This document shows, piece after piece, positions 18,901 to 25,613 of a DNA stretch of 64,000 nucleotides. Below the pieces are notes generated by a model. It was not told the origin of the DNA and did no database searches. It saw only the letters and a list, made by a program, of their open reading frames with translations. Each line of letters opens with the position of its first letter. The first letter of the stretch is position 1. The translations under genes and the position numbers were made by a program. Source of the stretch: Hymenobacter sp. 15J16-1T3B (lineage in GTDB: Bacteria; Bacteroidota; Bacteroidia; Cytophagales; Hymenobacteraceae); NCBI RefSeq assembly GCF_020711235.1, contig NZ_JAJFAV010000001.1, forward strand, positions 186,001 through 250,000, given 5' to 3'.

Positions 18901-19547
18901 ACGACACCGGCACCAACACCCTGCTGCAGCGCGGCCTGAGCCACTTCTCGCTCTGGACGCTGGCCGAGGGCAGTGGTCCGCTGCCAATTTCGCTGGTCTC
19001 TCTCACGGCCCAGGCCCAGGCCGCCGGCACGGTGCTGGTGCGCTGGGAAACGGCCCAGGAGCTCGACGTGCTGCGCTACGAAGTGCAGGTATCTACCGAC
19101 GGGCAGCAGTTCCGCACCATCGGCACGGTGCTGCCCGCCGCGCCCACCTCGACCAGCCGCCGCCAGTACAGCTTCGTTGACCGAGACGCCCAGCAGCCCG
19201 GCCTGCGCTACTACCGCCTGCGCCAGCTCGACCTCGACGGCACCGAGGCCCTGTTCGGCCCGCGCACGGTGCAGATGGGCCGGGCGCAAGCCGCGCAGCT
19301 CAGCGCCCACCCGAACCCGTTTGGCTCGGAAGTACGCCTGCGCCTGAGCAGCCCCACGGCCCAGCCCGCCACCGCCCTGCACCTGCTCGATGCCAGCGGC
19401 CGCGTGGTTCTCACCCGCACCATCGACGTGCCGGCCGGCACGTCGGAGCTCACGCTGACGGAGCTGGACCGCCTGCCTGCCGGCCTCTACACCCTGCAGC
19501 TGACCCTCGACGGCCGGCCGCAGCGCCTGAAGCTGATGAAGCAGTAG
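12948..19547 (+). CDS. Giant modular T9SS type A cargo protein, 2199 aa
   Basis: Signal peptide at residues 1-38 (LLTLLAALWAQLASAQ). A jelly-roll-like anchor domain comes first (NESFEGGSFGSF ... FSFDWRGVGEG ... IDNVLL), then a beta-helix-like region (about 230-730) with repeated short Asn-rich strands (NNEVNVWHNSVRID). Three Cys-containing CARDB-like modules begin near residues 751, 1058 and 1348 (CYSPTDEPVMVRLRNNG, CYSNAENVTVRVQNYG, CFGPAEPVLVTVKNDG), separated by two related anchor-like domains ending in DYDLLLDD and DYDFHLDD. Ig-like modules follow near 1463 and 1548. The C-terminus has VRWETAQELDVLRYEVQ, LRYYRLRQLDLDG and the sorting domain from HPNPFGSEV (about 2120) to the end. This protein should cross the outer membrane by T9SS and stay on the surface or be released. 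Its ligand is unknown; adhesion is a reasonable guess. Confidence 0.9.
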   Translation: MKHVFPRSARPPGAGRFLRRRGGLLTLLAALWAQLASAQTTLVNESFEGGSFGSFVAVNGGLTNRWVAGANAGNGPSATGAGAAYISNNPATLPHGYSTGSSAVVHLYRDVAFPAGETAIRFSFDWRGVGEGVYDHLRVYLAPTSFVPVAGTLPAGTGVTLLLTNLHTQSAYTTADLTLPNALAGSSQRLIFTWTNDGSGGAQPPAAIDNVLLTSQVPTGLSGTYTIRPAEPASATNFRSLTAAINTLNANGVTGPVTVELAAGLTLSETTPALTVSGTSTRRITFTRTGTGVNPVLQSTAGTEAGIDLLGADYVTFDGIDVTGGATYGYRVRSASGTNGAAYNIIRNASITLSGANTTIGVVQVSNGQLGSAAASAATGLNQGNRYLNLTVARAQSGIVALSTGSSWPEYDLEISGCTLGSADASGPIGNNGTTAYGIRTFMVRRLSVHDNRVQNVSGAPGHGIYLEYCSGKGTNLTSATDAGAGNDASNVYGNVVTGIRQYYNHSTPSYGLYVTTYDNNGQILNIYNNAIADVTAAPYLGSATISRLITGFGLGTSGGYNNEVNVWHNSVRIDGSASLNASNTCFELANSSVAKLNFRNNVLSNHTGAGQGKHYCWITPYSSVTTPFGGAGSVSDYNDLFVATASNGFVGAAGNPQLNSSTADKTRIEDWRPAVNQDLHSLSADPMFQSATVLRPSNTLLNNQATPLASITTDLSGTARGSAPDPGAYEFSPAAIDMAVDALLYPTATSCYSPTDEPVMVRLRNNGTAPITFSPSQPITITVQITGPTTQTLTTTYTANTTVPAGSMWPVGLAGPVPMAQPGTYAFSVSISTPGDAVAGNNTLTPAPTRTVLPTAALPQDVSFSGFNGTNLTTAFPNWTEASGGSLPGATGSSLWEATTTAVPGNTVARLNLYTGSRQEWLVGPKVVATASTVFRFKAAISEYNSPATTPDNTGGMANGTDDALQVLVSTDCGNSFAPVFTISAANNNVPANGGGFVDFVVPLDAYAGQQIIVALKATDGPIDNTPDYDLLLDDLFIGTLTADVGVVALTSPLTTGCYSNAENVTVRVQNYGASPVSNVPVQVTVGGPVPTTLTATVPGPIPANGTADVVVGQLSLTAAGLYTFDATTQLTGDVTSGNDALPQQTRRQNGVAALPQQLPFTGFADNLPTLYPGWFESTDLVTSGSSYWVANSGAQRAALTETAKVNIYSAGREAWIVGPRILATATTRLSFRAGVTEYNQAGADPLGMAGTDDAVYVGVSTNCGGSYAHVLTFNAGNLPLNDGTLGLYDVDLSAYAGQEIIVAFGATSGSVSNAADYDFHLDDVYLRNGASLDVRPVTLAAPQLGGCFGPAEPVLVTVKNDGAATLDLSLNPVTVTAVVTVPGGGTRTLSSTLNTGTLAAGATLDVQAGTLDMSATGSYSFALTATASGDANPANDPLGTAIVRTVAVPTAGAISPSSTGVCENTSVQLTLAGSANGQVQWQQSTDNVTFTDISGAAGLTYTSPALTVNTWFRAQTRCLSRVATTSAVAVTVGTPRVVSAASPVRRCGSGNVGLSATLSGGAAARWYDAPTGGTVVSNSSSFILSVSSSRTYYVAAVVTNGSGGECESARTAVQVLIDEAHTADAGPATATVCGGGNYALSGSIGGGASSATWTSTGSGTFTPNAAALNATYQPSAADRTAGTVTLKLTTDAAGACSTAQDQIVLTLGGTVSTWTGAVSNDWFDAGNWTDCVPDASTDAYIPAVVGRPNPSISGGTAAVRHLTVDGTGGLLMSGGTLRVWGSWQHSAGNTSALSGGTVQFDGDVNQPLTGDVHFANLTINKTSGAALLHTGHIFVSGTLRFVSGRISAGTDPVTLAPGAQLVGESETAYVDGRIQTTLNLNAADVASTCAGLGLKLTPHGSTLPGLTTVLRSTGFYYSRNDGPMRLSIRRTFDIRPAVDQGLNVDMEVRYLDAELNGLNENSLTLFSSSNNATSWNQEYHQSHDTGTNTLLQRGLSHFSLWTLAEGSGPLPISLVSLTAQAQAAGTVLVRWETAQELDVLRYEVQVSTDGQQFRTIGTVLPAAPTSTSRRQYSFVDRDAQQPGLRYYRLRQLDLDGTEALFGPRTVQMGRAQAAQLSAHPNPFGSEVRLRLSSPTAQPATALHLLDASGRVVLTRTIDVPAGTSELTLTELDRLPAGLYTLQLTLDGRPQRLKLMKQ

Positions 19548-19568
19548 CGGCCTCCCGAGTCGCGCATC

Positions 19569-19605
19569 AAAAAAGCCCCGAATCGATTTGATTCGGGGCT
19601 TTTTT
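19569..19605 (+). terminator. Intrinsic terminator after the 2199-aa cargo gene
   Basis: AAAAAAGCCCCGAATC pairs perfectly with GATTCGGGGCTTTTTT over a 5-nt loop. It lies 21 bp after the stop and works in both directions. Confidence 0.92.
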
Positions 19606-19676
19606 GCGTCAATCAGCTAGCAGCAGTAGATTCAGAACCGTAACGCCTGCCGCTTCGCCTGAACAGCCAGAAAAAG

Positions 19677-19838
19677 AACGTCATGTCGAGCCCAGTCGAA
19701 ACATCTCGCGGGCTTCGTTGCACGATGACAATAGAACGTCATGCTGAGCCTGTCGAAGCATCTCTACCGCTTCATCAGGACTCGTTCAATGAAGCAGTAG
19801 AGATGCTTGGACTGCGCGGACGCCAGATAAGGCATGAC
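19677..19838. repeat. REP/MITE-like palindromic repeat cluster
   Basis: The gene-free stretch 19606-19888 holds two direct copies of a motif starting GAACGTCATG.(C)TGAGC, with GTCGAA and CATCTC inside (19677-19711 and 19735-19770). The second copy is part of a palindrome: a 19-bp arm at 19757-19775 (AGCATCTCTACCGCTTCAT) pairs with 19789-19807 at 18 of 19 positions, and the outer ends GTCATG and CATGAC also mirror each other. The opening GTCAT.CTGAGC resembles the arms of the elements at 1981 and 27169, so these may be one superfamily of intergenic repeats. No protein is encoded. Confidence 0.6.
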
Positions 19839-19888
19839 GAAATGGTCTTCAGACACCGTCATTAGCCCCTGGCAACGAATGAACAGGC

Positions 19889-20794
19889 TCAGGCTTCCGG
19901 CTGGTCGGGCAAGATCTGAATGTCCTGCACCAGCACTTTCTGCTCGATTTGCCGGGCGCGAGGTGTGTTGGCCAGGCCGCCCAGAGCGGTTTCTTTGTAG
20001 CGCGTTTCCATGCTTTCCCCCACTTCGCCCAGGGCCGCCACGCACTGGTCGACGGGGATGACCGGGTCGACGCCAGCAATGGCAATCTGGGCCGAGGAGA
20101 AGGCAATGGCCGAAGCCGAGGCGTTGCGCACCACACAGGGCACTTCCACCAAGCCGGCCACTGGGTCGCACACCAGCCCGAGCATGCACTGAATGGTAAT
20201 GGCCACGCCGGCAAAGGTTTCCTCCACCGAGCCGCCGAGGCAGTACACGATGGCGGCGGCCCCCATGGCGGCGGCCGAACCGGTTTCGGCCTGGCAGCCG
20301 CCCACAGCCCCGGCCAGGGAGGCGTTCTGCTCAATGATGAGGGCCACGCCGGCCGCAATCAGCAGGCCTTCGAGGATGCGGCGGTCGTCGAGCTTGTGCA
20401 GCTCCTGCAGGGTGGTGAGGATGCCGGGCAGGATGCCCGAGGCGCCAGCCGTGGGCGCGGCCACCACGCGGCCCATGCAGGAGTTGACTTCCTTGGCCCC
20501 GAGGGCGCGGGTCACCAGCATCTTGAACTCGGGCGAGAGGACAGTAACGGGCGAGGCGGCCACTTTCTTGGCGCCGTTCTTAATCATACCCGAGCGCGAG
20601 GTCATGTCGGCCGAGAGGCCGGTGTGGACGGCGTCGCGCATCACGTCGTAGGCGCGCTGCAGGCCGTCCCAGATTTCCTGCTCGGAGCGGCCCTTCTGCT
20701 CCATTTCGTAGGTCAGCACGGGCTGCCACAGGGCCTCGCCGGTGCTGGCGCAGTGCTGCTGCCAGGAAGCGAAATCGGTGAATAACAAAGACAT
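19889..20794 (-). CDS. sdaAA: L-serine ammonia-lyase, iron-sulfur type, alpha subunit
   Basis: A 301-residue protein matching the alpha (catalytic, [4Fe-4S]) part of bacterial L-serine dehydratase, which converts L-serine to pyruvate and ammonia. Visible signatures are SGMIKNGAKK, NSCMGRVVAAPTAGASGILPG, GGCQAETGSAAAMGAAA and CMLGLVCDPVAGLVEVPC; the conserved cysteines that hold the cluster are in these motifs. The beta domain is absent, and no beta-subunit gene is adjacent, so this is the two-subunit type with its partner elsewhere. No operon partner is seen: the next gene on the same strand is 201 bp upstream and is a T9SS protein reading toward it. Confidence 0.93.
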   Translation of the reverse strand: MSLLFTDFASWQQHCASTGEALWQPVLTYEMEQKGRSEQEIWDGLQRAYDVMRDAVHTGLSADMTSRSGMIKNGAKKVAASPVTVLSPEFKMLVTRALGAKEVNSCMGRVVAAPTAGASGILPGILTTLQELHKLDDRRILEGLLIAAGVALIIEQNASLAGAVGGCQAETGSAAAMGAAAIVYCLGGSVEETFAGVAITIQCMLGLVCDPVAGLVEVPCVVRNASASAIAFSSAQIAIAGVDPVIPVDQCVAALGEVGESMETRYKETALGGLANTPRARQIEQKVLVQDIQILPDQPEA

Positions 20795-20939
20795 GGTCGG
20801 GTGGGGAAAGGGGGAATGGGGGACGAAAAAGAACCGGGCCCCAGCTGCTTCAAACGCAGGCCGCCGGGCCGAGGTGCCGCCGGGGCCGGCGAATTTCGGT
20901 ATTTCCGCCCGGCCGGCGGCTGGCCGGGGCTAAACGCAC

Positions 20940-20972
20940 AACCGCCGGACCTGGCAAACAGATCCGGCGGTT
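20940..20972 (-). terminator. Hairpin after the YD-repeat-like gene
   Basis: AACCGCCGGA (20940-20949 region) pairs with TCCGGCGGTT around a 13-nt loop. There is no T-run on the minus strand, so termination is uncertain. Confidence 0.4.
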
Positions 20973-20995
20973 GGCAAATGCGGGGGCGGGGCGGC

Positions 20996-22225
20996 TTAGC
21001 GCACCAGCAGCCGCTGCGTCTGGCTGCTGCCGGCAGCCGAGAGGCGCACGGTGTACACGCCCGCGGGCAGGGGCTGGCGCAGGGTGAGCTGCTGGGCACC
21101 GGCGCCCTGCGACTGGGCCGGCAGCGGCGTGGCCACCACCCGGCCCAGCACGTCGAGCACCTCCACCGACGCCACGGCGGCCTGCGGCAGCTGGTAGCTT
21201 ACCTGCGCGGCACCGACGCTGGGGTTGGGGTACACGCGCAGACCGGCGTCGAGGCGGCGCGGGGCGGCCACGGCCAACACCCGCTGGTAGGTGTACTGGT
21301 ACCGTTCGTCGTCGGCGTAGGCGCCGTTGCGGTACTGCTGGCTGAGCTCCTGGGTCAGATTGCCATCGGCGTCGTAGGTGTTGATGCCCTGCATAAACGG
21401 CTGCCAGGTAGTAGCGCTGGCCGCTTTTTCCAGCACGTAGCCGGCGGTGAGCCCGGCGGTGGTGTAGCTGCTAACGGTGCGGTAGGTGTTGACGAAGGCG
21501 CCGTTCACGTACTGCTGCTGCACGTCGGAGGTGCGCTGCCCCAGCGCGTTGTAAGTAAATACGTCGCGGACGAAGGGCGTGAACGACGCGCCCGAGGCGT
21601 CAGCCAGCTCAAAATCGGCCATGGCCACCCGGCCCTGCGTGTCGTAGGTGAAGACTTCCTGGTCGTCGGCCAGCCACGCCGAGCCGAAGTAGGACTCGTC
21701 CAGAATGCGCGTGTTCTGGCCCTGGGCGTTGTAGAAGTAGGTAGTGCGGCCGTAGGGGCGCCAGGAGCCACTTACGCGCAGGGTCGTGACTTCCTGCTGC
21801 AGGCGGCCCTGCACGTCGTAGGCGTAGTTGACGGCCAGCGTCGGGGTGGTGCTCAGCGTGCCGTTGGTGTACACGTAGGTCGTGTCCGAGAGCAGTTTGT
21901 CCGCGGCGCTGTAGCGGTAGTTTTGCTGCCGCAGGGGGCGCAGCACCGCGCCGCGGGTGGGAGCGTTTTCGCGCAGTTGGCGCATGGGCAGGCCCGCCGC
22001 GTTGAAGCTGGAGTTGGTGAAGCGCAGCGTGTCGAGCCAGGCCCCGCCGCGGTACTGCTGCTTCAGTATGCTGAGGAGCCGGGCGCTGGAGGTGGCGGCG
22101 GGCCGTTGCGCGGCCGGGCTTGGGGCAGTGGTGGGCTGACGCGGGCTGTGCCGCGGGGTCGTCGACGTCTGGGCCGAGCCGGCCAAGGTGCCTAGGAGCA
22201 AAGCCGGGAGTAGCAGTGCCTTCAT
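20996..22225 (-). CDS. YD-repeat-like T9SS type A cargo protein, 409 aa
   Basis: Signal peptide MKALLLPALLLGTLAGSAQ, then a Thr/Pro/Ala-rich linker. The body (about 50-310) has repeated Tyr-rich strands of the form Y.YDxxGR/NL (VNYAYDVQGRLQQEV, EVFTYDTQGRVAMA, DVFTYNALGQRTSD, GINTYDADGNLTQEL), similar to RHS/YD repeats though shorter. The end is a T9SS type A sorting domain: RVYPNPSVGAAQV, VEVLDVLGRVVA, LPAGVYTVRLSA and a basic tail RLLVR. The role is unknown; surface or secreted location is expected. A hairpin at 20940-20972 (AACCGCCGGA with its complement) lies just after the stop. Confidence 0.88.
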   Translation of the reverse strand: MKALLLPALLLGTLAGSAQTSTTPRHSPRQPTTAPSPAAQRPAATSSARLLSILKQQYRGGAWLDTLRFTNSSFNAAGLPMRQLRENAPTRGAVLRPLRQQNYRYSAADKLLSDTTYVYTNGTLSTTPTLAVNYAYDVQGRLQQEVTTLRVSGSWRPYGRTTYFYNAQGQNTRILDESYFGSAWLADDQEVFTYDTQGRVAMADFELADASGASFTPFVRDVFTYNALGQRTSDVQQQYVNGAFVNTYRTVSSYTTAGLTAGYVLEKAASATTWQPFMQGINTYDADGNLTQELSQQYRNGAYADDERYQYTYQRVLAVAAPRRLDAGLRVYPNPSVGAAQVSYQLPQAAVASVEVLDVLGRVVATPLPAQSQGAGAQQLTLRQPLPAGVYTVRLSAAGSSQTQRLLVR

Positions 22226-22260
22226 GAAGGGAATGTAGGAGAATGAAAAATTGGGGTTTC

Positions 22261-22268
22261 CAAATATA
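22261..22268 (-). promoter_or_regulatory. -7 element of the YD-repeat-like gene
   Basis: On the minus strand TATATTTG fits TAnnTTTG and lies 36 nt before the ATG at 22225. No TTTG is at the -33 place. It sits back to back with the promoter of the divergent GNAT gene. Confidence 0.5.
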
Positions 22269-22287
22269 CCGCTTCCCGGCCCGGTCG

Positions 22288-22317
22288 TTTGCTAGTCGGG
22301 TAACGGCCGTACTTTAC
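22288..22317 (+). promoter_or_regulatory. Promoter of the GNAT gene
   Basis: TTTG (22288-22291), 18 nt, then TACTTTAC (22310-22317), which differs from TAnnTTTG only in the last base. The start codon follows 18 nt later. This supports ATG 22336 rather than the longer in-frame start at 22243, which would lie upstream of the promoter. Confidence 0.5.
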
Positions 22318-22335
22318 CCGGCCATTTCGCCTTTC

Positions 22336-22776
22336 ATGTCTCCCGAACAGTTCACCCTCAGCACCGATCCGGCCCGCCTCGACGTGGCCCTGATTCACGA
22401 CTTCCTGAGCAACCACTCCTACTGGGCTCCGGGCATCAGCCGGGAGCTGGTGGAGCGCAGCATCCGCCATTCGCTGTGCTTCGGTCTCTATGCCCCCGAT
22501 GGCCGGCAGGCCGCCTTCGCCCGCATCATCTCCGACCGCGCCACCTTCGCCTACCTCTGCGACGTGTTCGTGCTCGAAGAATTCCGCGGCCGGGGCCTGG
22601 GCAAGCTGCTGATGCAGCACATCAGCGCGCACCCCGAACTGCAGGGCCTGCGCCGCTGGATGCTCGCCACCCGCGACGCCCACTCGCTTTACGCGCAGTT
22701 CGGCTTCACGCCGCTGGCCAACCCGCCGCGCTTCATGGAAAACGCCAAGCTCGACCCGTACCGGCCGGCGCAGTAG
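22336..22776 (+). CDS. GNAT family N-acetyltransferase
   Basis: A 146-residue protein with the acetyl-CoA-binding motif A, CDVFVLEEFRGRGLGKLLMQHI (V..E.RG.G.GK), at about residues 76-97. The C-terminal part ARDAHSLYAQFGFTPL-like segment (ATRDAHSLYAQFGFTPLA) is the usual motif B region. The overall pattern (YWAPGISRELVERSIRHSLCFGLY) matches small stand-alone bacterial GNATs whose substrates are mostly unknown. It is a single gene with its own promoter and terminator, divergent from the YD-repeat-like gene. Confidence 0.92.
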   Translation: MSPEQFTLSTDPARLDVALIHDFLSNHSYWAPGISRELVERSIRHSLCFGLYAPDGRQAAFARIISDRATFAYLCDVFVLEEFRGRGLGKLLMQHISAHPELQGLRRWMLATRDAHSLYAQFGFTPLANPPRFMENAKLDPYRPAQ

Positions 22777-22840
22777 CCGCTGTTGTTGCTTGTGCTTCTG
22801 AACGCACCGAAAGCTCTGCCTCGTACTCCGCACCAACGCC

Positions 22841-22882
22841 AAAGCGCCGCTGCCAACGGAGGAAGTTGGCAGCGGCGCTTTT
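22841..22882. terminator. Strong bidirectional hairpin after the GNAT gene
   Basis: AAAGCGCCGCTGCCAAC pairs perfectly with GTTGGCAGCGGCGCTTT around GGAGGAA, followed by a further T. It serves the GNAT gene and perhaps the convergent msrB. Sequence from 22883 to 22984 has a fragment starting AGAACGT that might be a decayed intergenic repeat; nothing else is seen. Confidence 0.85.
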
Positions 22883-22984
22883 CGCCCTAGGCAGATAGCA
22901 AAAGAACGTCTGCTCGTTGTGGTCAGCGGCGGGGCAAGGAGCGGAGCAAGGTCTTTGCTTTGCCCAGGATGCCGGTTCTCACGT

Positions 22985-23449
22985 TCAGCTCTGCACCTTT
23001 TCGTCTTCGGCCACTAGCTTGAGGGAAGCCGAGTTGATGCAGAAGCGCAGGCCGGAGGGCCGCGGGCCGTCGGGGAAGACGTGGCCCTGGTGGGCGTCGC
23101 ACACGTTGCAGAGCACTTCCACGCGCACCATGCCGAAGCTGGTGTCCTTCTTGTATTTCACCACGTTGTCCTTTACCGGCTCGGTAAAGCTCGGCCAGCC
23201 CGTGCCCGACTCAAACTTGGTGCGCGAGTCGTAGCAGGGCGTGCCGCAGCACACGCAGGCGTAGAGTCCCGGGTCGTGGGCTTCGCAGTATTCGCCGGTG
23301 CCGGGGCGCTCGGTGCCGTGCTGGCGGGTCACGTAGTACTGCTCGTCGGTGAGCTGCTGGCGCCACTCAGCATCGGTTTTCTCGACGCGGTGGTCGGGGG
23401 CGGGGGTGCCGTTGTTGGCTTCGCGGATGACGTCGGCCCAGGTGTACAT
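22985..23449 (-). CDS. msrB: Peptide-methionine (R)-S-oxide reductase
   Basis: A 154-residue cytosolic-type MsrB that reduces methionine-R-sulfoxide in proteins. The zinc-binding Cys pairs are in ACVCCGTPCYD and CNVCDAHQGHVF; the core motif GTGWPSFTEP and the catalytic Cys of RFCINSASL (about residue 137) are present. The frame is open 56 codons further upstream, but that part has no MsrB similarity, and ATG at 23449 gives the usual short N-terminus before EWRQQLTDEQYYVTRQHGTE. No msrA is fused or adjacent. The upstream 263 bp show no other feature. Confidence 0.95.
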   Translation of the reverse strand: MYTWADVIREANNGTPAPDHRVEKTDAEWRQQLTDEQYYVTRQHGTERPGTGEYCEAHDPGLYACVCCGTPCYDSRTKFESGTGWPSFTEPVKDNVVKYKKDTSFGMVRVEVLCNVCDAHQGHVFPDGPRPSGLRFCINSASLKLVAEDEKVQS

Positions 23450-23712
23450 AAGCTTGGCAGGTAACAGTTGAGTACTACAAACGGCCAACCTGCCCGATGG
23501 TTTTTGCCGCGCTGCGGTGGCCCAGCGCCCCTCCGCTTCGGCGGCCGCTGCGCTTATTCCGGGGTGCTTATACTCCTGCAAAACATTGCCTCCCAAAAAT
23601 TGCCATTGGTTCGGCAAATCCGGAAGTTTAACGAAAGGCGCCGGCGTTCATTCGTGCCCCACCCATTGACAGCGTACCGACGCGCAATCAGTTCACCCTT
23701 TTTGGCTCGGTT

Positions 23713-25521
23713 ATGTCTGTTTTTTATCTGCTTTCCCTGCCGCATCTGGGCAATGCAGCCCGCCGGGGCGCGTGGGTTCTCGTGCTCGGACTAGCGGTCC
23801 TCCTATTCCCCCGCGGGCTCGTGGCGCAGACCGTTGCCTGGACCGACTACTCGGTCGGGGTGCAACTCGCCTACGCCCCGTACACGAAGTGCGTCGATAT
23901 GAAAGTGGACGCGAGCGGCAATGTATACCTGACCTACACCTACCTGGGCAGCGGGCGGGTTGATTACATCACGGTCAAGGTAGGGGCGACGGGCATTCTG
24001 CAGTGGACGGCCGAATACAACGGCACCGGCAATGGCACCGACCGCGCCGCCGCCCTGGCCGTGGATGCCAACGGCAACGTGTACGTCACGGGCACGTCGA
24101 TGGGGCCCTACGGGCTCAACGAGTTTGCTACCGTGAAATACAACGCCGCCGGCACAGAGCAATGGGTACGCCGCTACGGCGCCAACGGCTTTGAATGCCG
24201 GGCCAAGGCCATGGCCATTGACGGTGCCGGCAACATCTACATCACCGGCATCACCCCATCGGCCAACGACTTTTCGACCAAGCGCTTCGACGACGTCATG
24301 ACCCTCAAGTACAGCTCCGACGGGGTGCTGCGCTGGGCCGTGCGGGGCGGCAGCAACACCAAAGCCGACGACCCGGTGGGCATAGGCCTCGACGGCGCCG
24401 GCAACGTGTACGTAGCCGGCTCCAGCGTGGAAGAAGCCGCTGCCCCCAGTGGCACCTGGCGAGTGGAAACCGTATACCTGATCGAGAAATACCTGCCCAA
24501 TGGCATTCGGCAGTGGTCCGCGCGGCACATTTTCCCGCGCGGTGGCGGCCGGCACGAAGCCCGGGCCATGACCGTGGACGCGGCCGGCAATACCTACGTG
24601 ACCGGAACCATGATGCTGGCCGGCGGCAGCTACCCCGCCTACTATACCGTCAAGTACAACTCCAGCGGTGCGCTTCAGTGGTTCGACAACTATGCGCCGC
24701 AGGACAACGACTATTCGAGTGCCAACGCCATTGCCGTAAGCAGCGTGGGCAATGTCTACGTGACGGGGCGCCTGTCGCTGCGCGGGGTGGGCAACTACTA
24801 CGGCACCCTGAAATACAGCCCGACCGGCCTGCTCTTGTGGGGCAAGTACTACGGCTACGGGGGTAACAACGAGGCCCTGGGGGTGGCCGTGGACGCCAGC
24901 GACAATGCCTACGTGACCGGCCTGACCACCGGCAGCGCCAGCGTGACCACCGACTACACGACCCTGAAATACCACGCCGACGGCCCCCAGCTCTGGGTAA
25001 AAAGCTTCAACGGCTACGGCAAAGGGGACGACCGCGCAGAAACCATCGTGGCCGACCGCGCCGGCAATGTATTCGTAACGGGCACTTCCAACGACGGCGG
25101 GCCGTATTACGACGCGGTAACCATTAAATACGCGCCCGCTGCCGGCCTCAAATCCCCCTCGGCACTGGTGCCGGGCGTACCGAATTCCAGCCCGCTGCCT
25201 TCGGGTGCACCCAGGGCCACGGGCACCTCGCCTACCGCGCCGGGTCCGGCCGGGTTGGCCGATGAGCTATCCGCCTTTCCGCTGCCGTTTACCAGCGCCA
25301 CCACCATCCGCTTTGGCCTTGCCGCCGACGCTGCCCAAGCGCGCCTGCAGGTGTTCGACGCGCTGGGCCGCGTGGTAGCCACGCTGCACGAAGGCCCCCT
25401 GACCGCCGGGCGGCGGTACAGCGTGCAGCTGCCCGGCGCCACGCTGGCCGCCGGGCTTTACGTATGCCGCCTGAGCACGCCGACCACGACGCAGCAGATC
25501 CGGCTGACCCGGAGCCGCTAG
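23713..25521 (+). CDS. SBBP-repeat T9SS type A cargo protein, 602 aa
   Basis: A signal region ends near residue 39 (VLVLGLAVLLFPRGLVAQ). The body is a series of beta-propeller-type (SBBP) repeats of about 50-55 residues with the core D.xGNVYVTG followed by T.KYN..G..QW (for example VDANGNVYVTGTSMG, TVKYNAAGTEQWVRRYG, VDAAGNTYVTGTMM, TLKYSPTGLLLWGKYYG). About seven to eight units are seen. A Pro/Ser/Gly linker leads to a T9SS type A sorting domain from FPLPFTSATTIRFG (about residue 520) to the C-terminus, including VFDALGRVVATL and LAAGLYVCRLS. The gene is distantly related in design to the giant SBBP protein at 32.8-37.5 kb, but the repeats are of a different type. Function unknown. Confidence 0.88.
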   Translation: MSVFYLLSLPHLGNAARRGAWVLVLGLAVLLFPRGLVAQTVAWTDYSVGVQLAYAPYTKCVDMKVDASGNVYLTYTYLGSGRVDYITVKVGATGILQWTAEYNGTGNGTDRAAALAVDANGNVYVTGTSMGPYGLNEFATVKYNAAGTEQWVRRYGANGFECRAKAMAIDGAGNIYITGITPSANDFSTKRFDDVMTLKYSSDGVLRWAVRGGSNTKADDPVGIGLDGAGNVYVAGSSVEEAAAPSGTWRVETVYLIEKYLPNGIRQWSARHIFPRGGGRHEARAMTVDAAGNTYVTGTMMLAGGSYPAYYTVKYNSSGALQWFDNYAPQDNDYSSANAIAVSSVGNVYVTGRLSLRGVGNYYGTLKYSPTGLLLWGKYYGYGGNNEALGVAVDASDNAYVTGLTTGSASVTTDYTTLKYHADGPQLWVKSFNGYGKGDDRAETIVADRAGNVFVTGTSNDGGPYYDAVTIKYAPAAGLKSPSALVPGVPNSSPLPSGAPRATGTSPTAPGPAGLADELSAFPLPFTSATTIRFGLAADAAQARLQVFDALGRVVATLHEGPLTAGRRYSVQLPGATLAAGLYVCRLSTPTTTQQIRLTRSR

Positions 25522-25613
25522 CGCGGCCGCCACGCCGGAATTGGCCGTTGGGGGTACCCATCCGCGCGGCAGGAGCGTAAGGACGATAGGTTTCCTGTCG
25601 TCGATTGTCGTCC

